Positions 1-6,560 of a stretch of 17,772 nt of DNA are shown one piece after another. The notes beneath the pieces are model-generated. The model ran no database searches. It had not been told where the DNA came from and worked only from the letters and a program-made list of their open reading frames with translations. The translations under genes were made by a program, and so were the position numbers. Where the stretch lies: the NCBI GenBank assembly GCA_013205335.1, contig JABMNB010000314.1:1-17772 (forward strand), read 5' to 3'. How positions within the stretch are numbered: the first letter of the stretch is position 1; each line of letters starts with the position of its first letter. Source of the stretch: Rhodospirillales bacterium (GTDB lineage Bacteria > Pseudomonadota > Alphaproteobacteria > Reyranellales > Reyranellaceae).

Positions 1-1
1 C

Positions 2-58
2 AACCGATACGCCGTCGAGACAGCGGGCGATCCGGCCTACCCGTTCAAGCTGTTCTAA
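2..58 (+). CDS. C-terminal end of an unidentified gene (partial)
   Basis: An open frame enters from the left edge and ends at TAA 56-58. It gives 18 residues ending in PAYPFKLF. I do not recognise the family; too little is present. The composition is ordinary coding-like. Frame 2 is the only frame that runs from the edge to a stop in a plausible way, but an 18-codon open stretch is weak evidence by itself. Confidence 0.4.
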   Translation, partial: NRYAVETAGDPAYPFKLF

Positions 59-61
59 CGG

Positions 62-136
62 GTGATCACGGTGAGCCTCGAAACGCTGCGCATCGTGAAG
101 AGCCTGCCAGCGCTTGATATTCGTGATCCGGCGTGA
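62..136 (+). CDS. Possible tiny ORF directly after the partial gene
   Basis: A GTG-initiated frame of 24 codons (VITVSLETLRIVKSLPALDI and four more residues) starts 4 nt after the preceding stop and ends at TGA 134-136. An internal GTG at 71 is an alternative start. It could be a small downstream gene or the frameshifted continuation of the upstream partial gene. There is no recognisable family and no strong ribosome binding site. Confidence 0.2.
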   Translation: MITVSLETLRIVKSLPALDIRDPA

Positions 137-555
137 GGCACGATAATTGAATGTTATCGTTTGCGGGCTGCTTGGTTACTCGGGCCGGTTGGTGAAGACT
201 GATGAGGTGACTCAGTGTAATAGCGTCGACTCAGTGCCTTTCACGACAAATCTGCTGAGTGTCATTAGGTGGGGCCTTGGGCATCGCTCAGACCTTGGCG
301 TCATTCCTGGCGGCAAACGCCGGCCAAATCCGAACCAATGCAGAGATGTCGAGTTGGTAGTAATCGAGAAGTTGGCGCTCCCGCTTGTGCTTCCGCGCAA
401 CGCTCGTGTCTAGCATTTGGCGGGCTAGGTAAGAGGGCGACGACAGGCAAAAATACCGGGATAGTGCTTGTGGAAGAAACTTTCGAACTCAATGCGCGTC
501 GGGGTCGGTTCTGCGTTTCCTGGGCTAGCTCAGATGGGAGCAGGGAAGGACAAAA
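137..555. other. Intergenic stretch, no supported gene
   Basis: About 420 nt with overlapping open frames on both strands, none with family resemblance or a good ribosome binding site. It contains a 9-bp direct repeat GACTCAGTG at 209-217 and 228-236 (19-bp period). The promoter of the next gene should lie in its right part, but no convincing -35/-10 pair is visible. A tRNA-like GCTCAGATGGGAGC near 528-541 lacks the other arms. Confidence 0.6.
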
Positions 556-558
556 GTG

Positions 559-1089
559 ATGAACGTAAGCTCAAAGACCGACAAAGAGATCGATCAGTGG
601 ATACATAACCACGAGCAGAAATCCGCGACCTCAGCGCCGCTTTACTTGGAGTTACTCGAAGAGCGCGCACGTCGGAGCAAGAAGCAAGGTCACTTGGACA
701 TCGCCGCGTCGATTCAGGCCTTAACTCTCGCAGCTATCGAACAACGATGCGTCACCTATGGCGATCTAGCAAAGGCGAGCAAGGTTGAATGGAGTAAGGC
801 GCGTCATAAAATGAACGGCGCTAATGGGCATTTGGACAGGTTGCTCGATATTTGTCATGTACGTGGCCTGCCCTTGCTGCCTGCAATTTGCGTCAACGAA
901 AGCGGCAGAAACACCGGTGAACTCGAATCTACGGCGCTGAAAGGATTTGCAGTTGGCGCTCGTCGACTTGGCTTGCACTTTGCCGACGACTTGGCCTTTC
1001 ACCACAAAGTGCGTGAGGAATGTTGGCGCTGGGGTGAGAAGCAGAAGAAAATCGGTGACCAGAGCCACGGCGACGCTGCTCAATACTAA
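559..1089 (+). CDS. Conserved hypothetical protein, 176-177 aa
   Basis: A soluble protein without signal peptide or membrane segment. AAGGA at 546-550 is 8 nt from ATG 559 and 5 nt from an in-frame GTG at 556, so I favour 559 (176 aa). The N-terminal half is charged and helical (PLYLELLEERARR). A middle motif YGDLAKAS at about 68-75 is followed by HLDRLLDICHVRGLPLLPA at about 92-110, and then by VNESGRNTGEL and KGFAVGARRLG. From memory, this layout (YGxLA, a short helix, LPLLxAxxVN, tG, GF) matches a widespread uncharacterised family of alphaproteobacterial accessory regions; this is not checked. It is a lone plus-strand gene converging on the GIY-YIG/DGQHR operon 95 nt away. Function is unknown. 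It may belong to the same island, as its lower GC suggests. Confidence 0.8.
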   Translation: MNVSSKTDKEIDQWIHNHEQKSATSAPLYLELLEERARRSKKQGHLDIAASIQALTLAAIEQRCVTYGDLAKASKVEWSKARHKMNGANGHLDRLLDICHVRGLPLLPAICVNESGRNTGELESTALKGFAVGARRLGLHFADDLAFHHKVREECWRWGEKQKKIGDQSHGDAAQY

Positions 1090-1184
1090 CTACAGCAAGA
1101 ATTTCGGCATCTTGGAAACCCGAACGGTTCCGAGGTAGATCCCGCCTTGGCGAAGATTATGCAAGTCAGGGGGCAGCAATAGAT

Positions 1185-1523
1185 TTACGTAGCCGTGGGT
1201 GAGTAGGACCTATTGAGCAACGGCAGAACGCCTTCGGTCTGAATATGTATATTCATCCACGTGCGCTCGATCTTGTTCGTATCGGGGCTTTCAATCCAGT
1301 GAAATAAGACGGCCCGACCACGATTCGTCTCGTTTGTCTTGGTCGGGCTATCTAGGTGCTGATTCATGCGCCGTCGAAGGTTGTCTGCCAGTCCCACGTA
1401 CAGCACTTCCTTGGAGAAGTTAGTCAGCACGTAGCATCCGGCCTTCTCAGGGACAAAGCGTTCATGGTTCCGTTTAAACGGTTCACATCCTGAAGGCCGT
1501 GGCACCAAATCATCTATGTTCAT
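1185..1523 (-). CDS. GIY-YIG nuclease superfamily protein
   Basis: A 112-residue single-domain protein. The GIY-YIG signature is present in variant form: GCY at 29-31 and YVG at 42-44, ten residues apart. It is followed by an Arg-rich helix (NLRRRMNQH, R50-R52, H56), a candidate metal-binding Glu (E86 in KIERTW) and a terminal Asn (N104 in PLLNRS). All positions expected for a catalytic GIY-YIG fold are therefore filled. The family cuts DNA using a Tyr/Arg/Glu centre and one metal ion; stand-alone members include repair, restriction and unknown proteins. Its ATG (1523-1521) overlaps the TGA of the upstream DGQHR gene by 4 nt (ATGA), so the two are probably translationally coupled and work together. 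The target is unknown. It has no separate DNA-binding domain and may depend on its partner. Confidence 0.85.
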   Translation of the reverse strand: MNIDDLVPRPSGCEPFKRNHERFVPEKAGCYVLTNFSKEVLYVGLADNLRRRMNQHLDSPTKTNETNRGRAVLFHWIESPDTNKIERTWMNIHIQTEGVLPLLNRSYSPTAT

Positions 1524-2647
1524 ACTTCAATCGCGGTCTTAGCTGACACCTTGTGGAGGGCCTTGGTCATTTCTTGGCAAACGATATTGAGCGCGCCCGC
1601 GTTGAGGCGGCCCGCCTGCCCGCCAGTCTTCCACCAATCGGGATGACCCACGCCCGCGTAGTCGCCTTCCACGTTCTCCAGACAATCCTTCAGAAGCTTC
1701 TCCATCGTGCCAACAGTATAGCTGCCCCGGTCCTGAAGCTTCATGAAGAATGGAATCGAGAATTTGCAGAACAGTTCAACCCCGCCATACTTGTAGAGAG
1801 TTTCTGAGTCACCATCGTCTAAGTTGGATTTGATGGCCTTCCAGTAATTCAAGAAAATCCGCTTTTCCTTGTCGAAATCTTTGATGATGCTAATTGGGTT
1901 GTTCGCCGTCAGAACATATTTGACGATGGCTTTTACGAAGGATCGCTGATTGACAGTACCGTCTGAGGATTCCGAGTTGGCCATGCGCACCTTTCGGAAC
2001 CAAGGCGACTCTTCAGTATCGTTCAGATAGTCCGCATATTTGATTGCTCTTTCCACCTCACCTCTTTCGACGGTGCGAAGGATCCAGCTTGGCAAGCTTG
2101 GCAAGTCCTCAACGTCCAGCGCGTCCGTGAGCCGGGCTATAATCCGCTGCTCTACCGACTTGTCGACGCTCTTCTGCGTCGTGTTCACTATCAAAAAGTG
2201 ACACATTTGAGCTATCGTCGGCAGATTGATGCCAATATTCACCGGCACTTCGAAGTCTAAAACCCGCGCATCCTTTTGCGCGGCCATCTTTAGCCCTTCA
2301 AGGCGGTGTTGTCCGTCAACAACACTGAACGGTCCCACCACGGCAGTATCGAAACTAATTGTGTGGTCCACCTCATTGAAGTCGATAGACTTGTCCGTCG
2401 CCAGAAATACCGACGTTGGCAGAAACGCGTCGCGCTTGTCCTGACCCTTGAGGATGTAGTCCGCAAGTTTCCTTGCACGCGCGAGGTTCAAAACGCGTTG
2501 ATATCCCGCGTCATTACCACCTGACGTATCCAGCGTTTCAACGTTGTAAAAGTTTTCGGAGGCGAGGTCTTTGACCTTCAGCGCCGTCGTGTACAGCAAC
2601 AAATCGCCCTGTTTCACGCGAGCTGCTGGAATGTGAATCTGCGTCAT
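1520..2647 (-). CDS. DGQHR-domain (DndB-like) protein
   Basis: A 375-residue protein with the hallmark VVDGQHRLEGL at about 109-119. Other family features are GYQR (48-51) before a helix ending LADYI, FLPTSV (75-80) and NTTQ (155-158). The DGQHR family includes DndB, linked to DNA phosphorothioation, and DpdB of 7-deazaguanine DNA modification; it has a ParB/sulfiredoxin-like fold. No dndA/C/D/E or dpd partners are visible here, so this is an orphan member. It starts at ATG 2647; GGGG about 10 nt upstream, inside an inverted repeat, is the only candidate ribosome binding site. It is the first gene of a two-gene operon with the GIY-YIG nuclease. A role in DNA-modification sensing or phage defence is inferred from the family and the nuclease partner. 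Confidence 0.85.
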   Translation of the reverse strand: MTQIHIPAARVKQGDLLLYTTALKVKDLASENFYNVETLDTSGGNDAGYQRVLNLARARKLADYILKGQDKRDAFLPTSVFLATDKSIDFNEVDHTISFDTAVVGPFSVVDGQHRLEGLKMAAQKDARVLDFEVPVNIGINLPTIAQMCHFLIVNTTQKSVDKSVEQRIIARLTDALDVEDLPSLPSWILRTVERGEVERAIKYADYLNDTEESPWFRKVRMANSESSDGTVNQRSFVKAIVKYVLTANNPISIIKDFDKEKRIFLNYWKAIKSNLDDGDSETLYKYGGVELFCKFSIPFFMKLQDRGSYTVGTMEKLLKDCLENVEGDYAGVGHPDWWKTGGQAGRLNAGALNIVCQEMTKALHKVSAKTAIEV

Positions 2648-2652
2648 GATCT

Positions 2653-2668
2653 AATGTCCCCAGACATT
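2653..2668 (-). promoter_or_regulatory. Perfect inverted repeat over the DGQHR gene leader
   Basis: AATGTC-CCCA-GACATT, 6-bp arms with a 4-nt centre, ends 5 nt before the DGQHR start codon. It covers the only G-rich ribosome-binding-site candidate. It could be a repressor operator (autoregulation) or an RNA hairpin that hides the ribosome site. The symmetry is seen; the function is inferred. Confidence 0.45.
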
Positions 2669-2690
2669 TCCTTGATTGGTTTGACCCCTA

Positions 2691-2705
2691 GTGCACACCG
2701 TGCAC
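2691..2705. promoter_or_regulatory. GTGCAC-ACC-GTGCAC operator-like repeat
   Basis: Two copies of the self-complementary hexamer GTGCAC separated by 3 nt form a 15-bp repeat 44 nt upstream of the DGQHR start. Together with the 2653-2668 repeat it makes a compact symmetric region typical of promoter/operator DNA. No regulator gene is adjacent, so one of the operon's own products may bind it. Confidence 0.4.
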
Positions 2706-3031
2706 GCGGGACACATTACCAAGAGTTGTAGCTGTTCTGGACGCCTACCGACAGCCCGGAATCTTGGTCGCCTGCGATAGAGTCCGAGAACCGAATACGG
2801 TCCAGCGGCGGCAGGGTGATTTAGTGCATTCAACGCAACTCGGCACAATTCGTAAGAAGTCCACCGGGAGGACGACTGAGCGCAAAAACGCCGACTGAGT
2901 GCAAAACACGACTTTCCTAACGAGTTCTCGGCACCGTTCGGGATCTAAGCGTTGGCTACTTTGACATACCGGCACCACCGGCGCGCAATCAGGCTTATGT
3001 TGGGGTATTCTCCCAATTCGATCACCCAAAC
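2706..3031. other. Non-coding stretch upstream of the DGQHR operon
   Basis: No supported gene. It contains a near-perfect 15-bp direct repeat, CGACTGAGCGCAAAA at 2873-2887 and CGACTGAGTGCAAAA at 2892-2906 (19-bp period). The promoter of the minus-strand DGQHR operon should lie here, but I cannot assign -35/-10 boxes with confidence. Confidence 0.5.
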
Positions 3032-3053
3032 AAAAAAGCCCCGCCGTGGGGGC
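3032..3053 (-). terminator. Rho-independent terminator (minus strand)
   Basis: On the minus strand, GCCCC-CACGGC-GGGGC is followed directly by six T residues. This is a classic intrinsic terminator. It lies about 105 nt beyond the terminator of the DUF932 remnant, so it may serve a separate short transcript. Confidence 0.8.
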
Positions 3054-3100
3054 CTGTCTGTGTGGATAGTATGAGGACGTGCAAGCTCGCACAGCGTTAC
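3032..3100 (-). ncRNA. Candidate small RNA ending at the terminator
   Basis: On the minus strand a TTGACA box (3126-3121) lies about 90 nt before the terminator. Between them is a hairpin GTGC-GAGCTT-GCAC (3092-3079). No convincing -10 box is seen (TGAGTA at the right distance is poor) and no convincing ORF fills the gap. A short two-hairpin RNA is possible but unproven. Confidence 0.25.
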
Positions 3101-3157
3101 TCAATTGCGTCTGTGTATTCTGTCAATGCCCTCCCCACCGCACGGCCTAGCTGAGCC

Positions 3158-3189
3158 AAATAAGAAAGGCTCCGCGCTATTGCGGAGCC
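3158..3189 (-). terminator. Rho-independent terminator of the DUF932 remnant
   Basis: On the minus strand, an 8-bp stem GGCTCCGC/GCGGAGCC with a 6-nt loop is followed by TTTCTTATTT. It begins about 44 nt after the stop codon of the DUF932 remnant, as expected for that gene's own terminator. Confidence 0.8.
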
Positions 3190-3232
3190 AAGGTAGGGAC
3201 AATCGCCCAAGCACTCTTCTTCTGGGGAACAG

Positions 3233-3596
3233 TCACGCAACCAGAGCGCAGGTTGTGTCGATGACCTTGTGGAGGTCCGCTGTAGCCTTCGGATTTTCCG
3301 AGACGCGGCCGGTGAGAGTGTAGGTCGCGGCGTTGAAGAGCCGCCACCCCGTCTTCTCGCCCCAATCGCATTCGGGTTCTTCCCACTGCTTGAGAACATC
3401 CGCGATCTTCTGCACGCCGATGACGCCGTTCCGGTACATCAGCATGATGGCCTGGTCTGCGCGGTCGTCGGTGAGCGGCGTGGCTCGATAGTGTTCGAGC
3501 TGGCGGTGCTGCTTCTCGCGTTGAATGGCGAGCGGTTCGATGATCTCGCCAATGAGATGCATATTCCAACGAAGCCGGCCGGGTATCCCGAAGTTA
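3233..3596 (-). pseudogene. C-terminal fragment of a DUF932 phage/plasmid-type protein
   Basis: About 120 codons remain, ending at TGA 3235-3233. The pattern HYRATPLTDDRADQAIML, then VLKQWEEPECDWGEKTGWRL, FNAATYTLTGR and KATADLHKVI matches from memory the C-terminal part of DUF932 proteins, which are common on phages and plasmids. Full-length members are about 300-400 aa, so more than half is missing. The frame runs into the left end of the IS21 element at about 3597; an ATG at 3610-3608 lies inside the IS end and is not the native start. The N-terminal part is not on the other side of the IS, so the break is not a simple insertion. The terminator downstream is intact, consistent with a once-functional gene. 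Confidence 0.7.
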
Positions 3597-3600
3597 TGTC

Positions 3601-3651
3601 GGCCACACATTCCAACTTGATCGCGGCCACCGTTCCAATCTCATCGCGGCC
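3601..3651. repeat. Left-end IS21 terminal repeats
   Basis: Two tandem units, 3601-3624 (24 bp) and 3625-3647 (23 bp), each start GGCCAC and contain ATTCCAAC.TGATCGC or a close variant. A third unit starts at 3648. They are inverted relative to the right-end repeats and are probably IstA binding sites. Confidence 0.8.
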
Positions 3652-3707
3652 AGGTGACGCCGTCTCGTCAGGTCGGTTTTGGTGATGTCACGGCAATGTG
3701 CCTGGGG

Positions 3708-4442
3708 TCAAGCGGCAGCACGCTGCTTGCGCAAGCTTTCGCCTTTCAGTTCGATGCGGTAGGCGCTGTGGACGAGGCGGTCGAGGATGGCGTCGGCCAG
3801 CGTGGGATCGCCCACGGTCTCGTACCAGCGTTCGATCGGCACCTGGCTGGTGATGATCAGCGAGCCACGATCGTAGCGGTCGTCGACGATCTCCAGCAGG
3901 TCGCGGCGTTGCTCGGCGGTCAGCGGTTCGGGCCCCCAGTCGTCCAGGATCAGCAGATCGACGCGGGTGAGTTGGCGCATCAGCCGGGCATATCGGCCAT
4001 CACCGCGAGCCAGCGCCAGGGCGGCGAACAGCCGCGAGCTGCGCTGATAGAGAACCGATAAATTCTCGCGGCACGCCTTGTCGCCGAGCGCGCACGCCAA
4101 CCACGATTTGCCGACGCCGCAAGGCCCGGTGATCAGGCAGTGGCGGTGCTCGCGGATCCAGTCGCAGCTGGCCAGCCGCAAGAACAGCGTCCGGTCGAGC
4201 CCGCGGGCGGCCTTGTAGTTGACGTCCTCCATCGAGGCCGCCTGCCGCAGTTTGGCGGTCCGCGTGCGTGCCTCGAAGCGCTTTTGCCGACGCAGGGTGA
4301 CCTCCTGTTCCAGCAGCAGGCCCAGCCATTCGGCGTGGTCCAGCCCTCGGCTCTCGGTATTGGCCGCCAGATCGCGGAAGCCCTTGACCATCCCTTCAAG
4401 GCCAAGCTCGTGCAGACGTTCGAGTATCGGGTGGTGCAGCAA
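3708..4442 (-). CDS. istB: IstB AAA+ ATPase, transposition helper
   Basis: A 244-residue protein that in IS21 elements binds target DNA and stimulates the IstA transposase using ATP. Walker A is GPCGVGKS at 106-113, Walker B LLILDDWG at 163-170, and the sensor-like strand IITSQ at 196-200. The N-terminal helical region (LHHPILERLHELGLEGM) is typical. I chose a TTG start at 4442-4440 because AGGAG lies 7 nt upstream and the resulting length matches the family; no ATG occurs at this point. The frame is open further upstream only because it overlaps istA out of frame. It begins 11 nt after the istA stop, so the pair is one transcription unit. Confidence 0.9.
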   Translation of the reverse strand: MLHHPILERLHELGLEGMVKGFRDLAANTESRGLDHAEWLGLLLEQEVTLRRQKRFEARTRTAKLRQAASMEDVNYKAARGLDRTLFLRLASCDWIREHRHCLITGPCGVGKSWLACALGDKACRENLSVLYQRSSRLFAALALARGDGRYARLMRQLTRVDLLILDDWGPEPLTAEQRRDLLEIVDDRYDRGSLIITSQVPIERWYETVGDPTLADAILDRLVHSAYRIELKGESLRKQRAAA

Positions 4443-4453
4443 TTGCTTTCTCC

Positions 4454-5995
4454 TCAGTGGAAGTAGCCGGAGCCGCGGATGTTGTCGTGCACAATGGGCG
4501 TGCCGTCCGCGGCTTGCGGCGACGCCTTGCGGTCGAGCCCGTGCTTCAGGATTGACGCCACGCTCTGGTAGGAGCGCGCCCCGATCTCGAGCGCATAGAT
4601 GCAGACGGCTTCTGCCCGGGCTGCCTCGATGCCGCGGAACAGGCGCAGCACCCCGACACATGTCCGGAAGCCCTGCTCCGGATGGGGCCGGTGGGCCAGC
4701 ACGGTGATGATCAGCGCCTCGGTGTTGGGCCCGATGGCCCGGGCCTGGCGCTGGAACCGCTCGGGGGTCCATTCGGCGTATCGCCGATGGGCGCTGGGCA
4801 TGTGGTCCGGCTGCGTGCCATGCCGCGGACCGCCGTAACGACGGGCATGTGCCGCCACCAGCTTGCCACGGTGGAACACCTCGACCGCGCCCACGGTAGC
4901 CCGTGTGTCGACCTGCTCACGGATAAGCCCGTGCGGCACGGAGTAGAAAAAGCCAGCGACCTCGACGTGGTAGTCGATGCCCACGCGGCAGAGGTGCCAG
5001 TCGGCGTATTCGTAGTCGTGGTCTGGCAAGGACTGCATCGCGGGCCGCTCGACAGCTTCGAACAACTGACGCCGGCTGACCCCCAGGCGGCGCATCACGC
5101 GCCCGTTCATGCGCTCCATCACCGCCTTGATCGCCGTGTTGCACTCGTCCAGCGAGAAGAAGGTGACGTTGCGCAGCCGGCCCAGAATGTAGAACTGGGC
5201 GAACTTTACCGCCGCCTCGACCGAAGCCTTGTCCTTTGGCTTTCTCGATCTCGCCGGCACCACGCCGACCCGGTAATGCGCCGCCATGGCGCTGTACGTC
5301 CGATTGACCTCAGGATCGTAGAACGAGGCCTTGTTGACGCCGCTCTTGAGGTTGTCGGGCACCAGCAGACGGGGCGCCGCGCCATAGAAACGGAACATCC
5401 GTACATGAGCCCCGATCCAGTCCGGCAGCCTCTGCGTCCACGTCGCTTCCGCGTATGTCAGGTTCGACGCGCCCAGCACGGCCACGAAAATCTCCGCCAG
5501 GCGCACCTCGCCGGTCGCCGGATCGACAATCGGGACACGCTTGCCAGAGTAGTCGACGAACGCCTTGTGCCCAGCCACATGGGTCTGCCGCATGGTTGGC
5601 GACAGACGACGCTCGAAGCCGCGATACAGCTCGCAGAACCGACTGTAGCCATACCCTTCCAGGTGAACCGCCTGATATTCCTCCCACAGGATCATCAGGT
5701 TCATCCCCGGCCGCTTCATTTCCTGCACCAGCGATGCCCAGTCCGGCTCGGTGTAGCGGCGCACGCCCCGCTTGAAGCTGGCCGGCGGGAACAGCCGCTC
5801 CTCCAGCATCTGATCCGTCAGGTCCGCAGGCAGTGGCCAGACAAGATCCGCCGTCGCTACCCTTGCAAGGTAGCCTTGTACCGTGCTGCGCCCGATGCCC
5901 AGCTCGCGCGCAATCACGCGTGCGCTCGCATGGGCTTCGAAATGCAGCTGCAAAATCTGTCGTATCCGCCGCATGGACAGTCTCTCCGTCGGCAT
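4454..5995 (-). CDS. istA: IstA DDE transposase (IS21 family)
   Basis: A 513-residue transposase. The N-terminal helix-turn-helix ARVIARELGIGRSTVQGYL at about 25-43 would bind the terminal repeats. The integrase core shows the DDE triad: D148 in FVDYSG, D214 in LLVPDN and E260 in KASVEAAV. A C-terminal beta-barrel region follows (DYHVEVAGFFYSVPHGL). I chose ATG 5995-5993 (MPTERLSM) because GGAG sits 8 nt upstream and because IstA proteins commonly start just before this HTH. The frame stays open upstream to 6061 but that extension has no family character. No frameshift or missing catalytic residue is seen, so it should be functional. Confidence 0.92.
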   Translation of the reverse strand: MPTERLSMRRIRQILQLHFEAHASARVIARELGIGRSTVQGYLARVATADLVWPLPADLTDQMLEERLFPPASFKRGVRRYTEPDWASLVQEMKRPGMNLMILWEEYQAVHLEGYGYSRFCELYRGFERRLSPTMRQTHVAGHKAFVDYSGKRVPIVDPATGEVRLAEIFVAVLGASNLTYAEATWTQRLPDWIGAHVRMFRFYGAAPRLLVPDNLKSGVNKASFYDPEVNRTYSAMAAHYRVGVVPARSRKPKDKASVEAAVKFAQFYILGRLRNVTFFSLDECNTAIKAVMERMNGRVMRRLGVSRRQLFEAVERPAMQSLPDHDYEYADWHLCRVGIDYHVEVAGFFYSVPHGLIREQVDTRATVGAVEVFHRGKLVAAHARRYGGPRHGTQPDHMPSAHRRYAEWTPERFQRQARAIGPNTEALIITVLAHRPHPEQGFRTCVGVLRLFRGIEAARAEAVCIYALEIGARSYQSVASILKHGLDRKASPQAADGTPIVHDNIRGSGYFH

Positions 5996-6092
5996 TCCAT
6001 TCACTCCATCGGTTGCGATGGAGCACTGGACGCCAGGTGACACTGACCCGCGAGACGACATCCTCCGCCGGAGGCTCCCTGTCCTCGAGGGG

Positions 6093-6170
6093 GGCCGCGA
6101 TCAAATCGGAATGGTGGCCGGCTTCAGATCGGAAGGGTGGCCGCGATCAAATCGGAATAGGTGGCCGGCT
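6093..6170. repeat. Right-end IS21 terminal repeats (three units)
   Basis: Tandem units at 6093-6115, 6116-6138 and 6139-6162 begin GGCCG and contain a variant of GATCAAATCGGAAT.GGT. A partial fourth unit GGCCGGCT ends at 6170. They are the inverted counterparts of the left-end units. The first and third units are nearly identical. Confidence 0.8.
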
Positions 6171-6227
6171 TGCGTCGGAATCTGCACCGTCGAGGATGTC
6201 GTTGCCGGAGGTACCTATGATCGCCGT
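6171..6227 (-). pseudogene. 5' fragment of an RTX-type gene cut by the IS
   Basis: Reading toward the IS on the minus strand gives (T)AIIGTSGNDILDGADSDA. GTSGNDILDG is the usual first nonapeptide-type repeat at the N-terminus of alphaproteobacterial RTX calcium-binding proteins, which normally begin MA-(I/T)-I-x-G-T. Here the codon where Met is expected is ACG (6227-6225), with a purine-rich GAGAGGGG about 8 nt upstream. The start may therefore have mutated from ATG; an in-frame GTG at 6251-6249 is the alternative. After about 19 codons the frame meets the IS right end. The rest of the RTX gene is not found left of the IS. Confidence 0.4.
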
Positions 6228-6548
6228 GTCCCAGACCCCTCTCGTTCGCACATGCAGCAGCGCAAATTCGGGGCGAGAGCAAACCCTTTGCGCGGGTTGC
6301 CGGCCCTCTTGCGGGTACGCCGCGAAGCGGGAGCCCACCGGTCACGGGGCGTCCTTTCGAAGCATCACGCCGAAGCCATCGGCGGGATCGACCACCGGTT
6401 GGCTTTTGCCGCCGCCGGGGTGGGCCGGCGCGGTCGCGAGAGGTGCACACCGCAAAGCGCAACGCGAGCCTTGATTTGAATTGCCCTTGGTTTAGCGAAG
6501 AAAGGGATATGTGAGTTTTCGGCTCGCCCATGATGCCGCAGAGATAAC
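6228..6548. other. GC-rich intergenic stretch, no supported gene
   Basis: Open frames here are short or antisense and none shows family resemblance. It should contain the promoter of the Ldh_2 gene and, on the other strand, the lost promoter of the RTX fragment. The box AGGTGCACACCG at about 6443 recurs upstream of the giant gene near 9933, but the match is short and may be chance. Confidence 0.5.
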
Positions 6549-6560
6549 GGAGGAAACACA

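Larger units (their letters stand above)
3597..6170 (-). mobile_element. IS21-family insertion sequence, complete
   Basis: An istA-istB pair on the minus strand is enclosed by related terminal repeats. The left end reads TGTCGGCCACACATTCCAAC from 3597. The right end, read inward on the minus strand, begins GCCGGCCACCTATTCCGATT. Several 23-24 bp subterminal repeats follow at each end, a known feature of IS21 elements. Length of about 2.57 kb is normal for the family. Exact outer ends are uncertain to a few bases because the right tip does not show the expected CA. No target-site duplication could be identified. Both genes look intact, so it may be active. The flanks belong to two different broken genes. 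Confidence 0.88.

Noticed and set aside
525..560. tRNA-like segment (GGCTAGCTCAGATGGGAGC)
   Set aside because: It resembles a tRNA D-arm but has no anticodon arm, T-arm or matching acceptor stem; chance similarity.
2745..3104. 119-codon minus-strand open frame
   Set aside because: It crosses the strong minus-strand terminator at 3032-3053, lacks a ribosome binding site and shows no family pattern.
3608..3610. ATG as the start of the DUF932 protein
   Set aside because: It lies inside the IS21 terminal repeat, so it cannot be the native start; the first residues are IS-encoded.
4682..6040. 452-codon plus-strand open frame
   Set aside because: It is antisense to istA, whose DDE triad and HTH are clear; the predicted protein is Arg/His/Pro-rich and has no family character.
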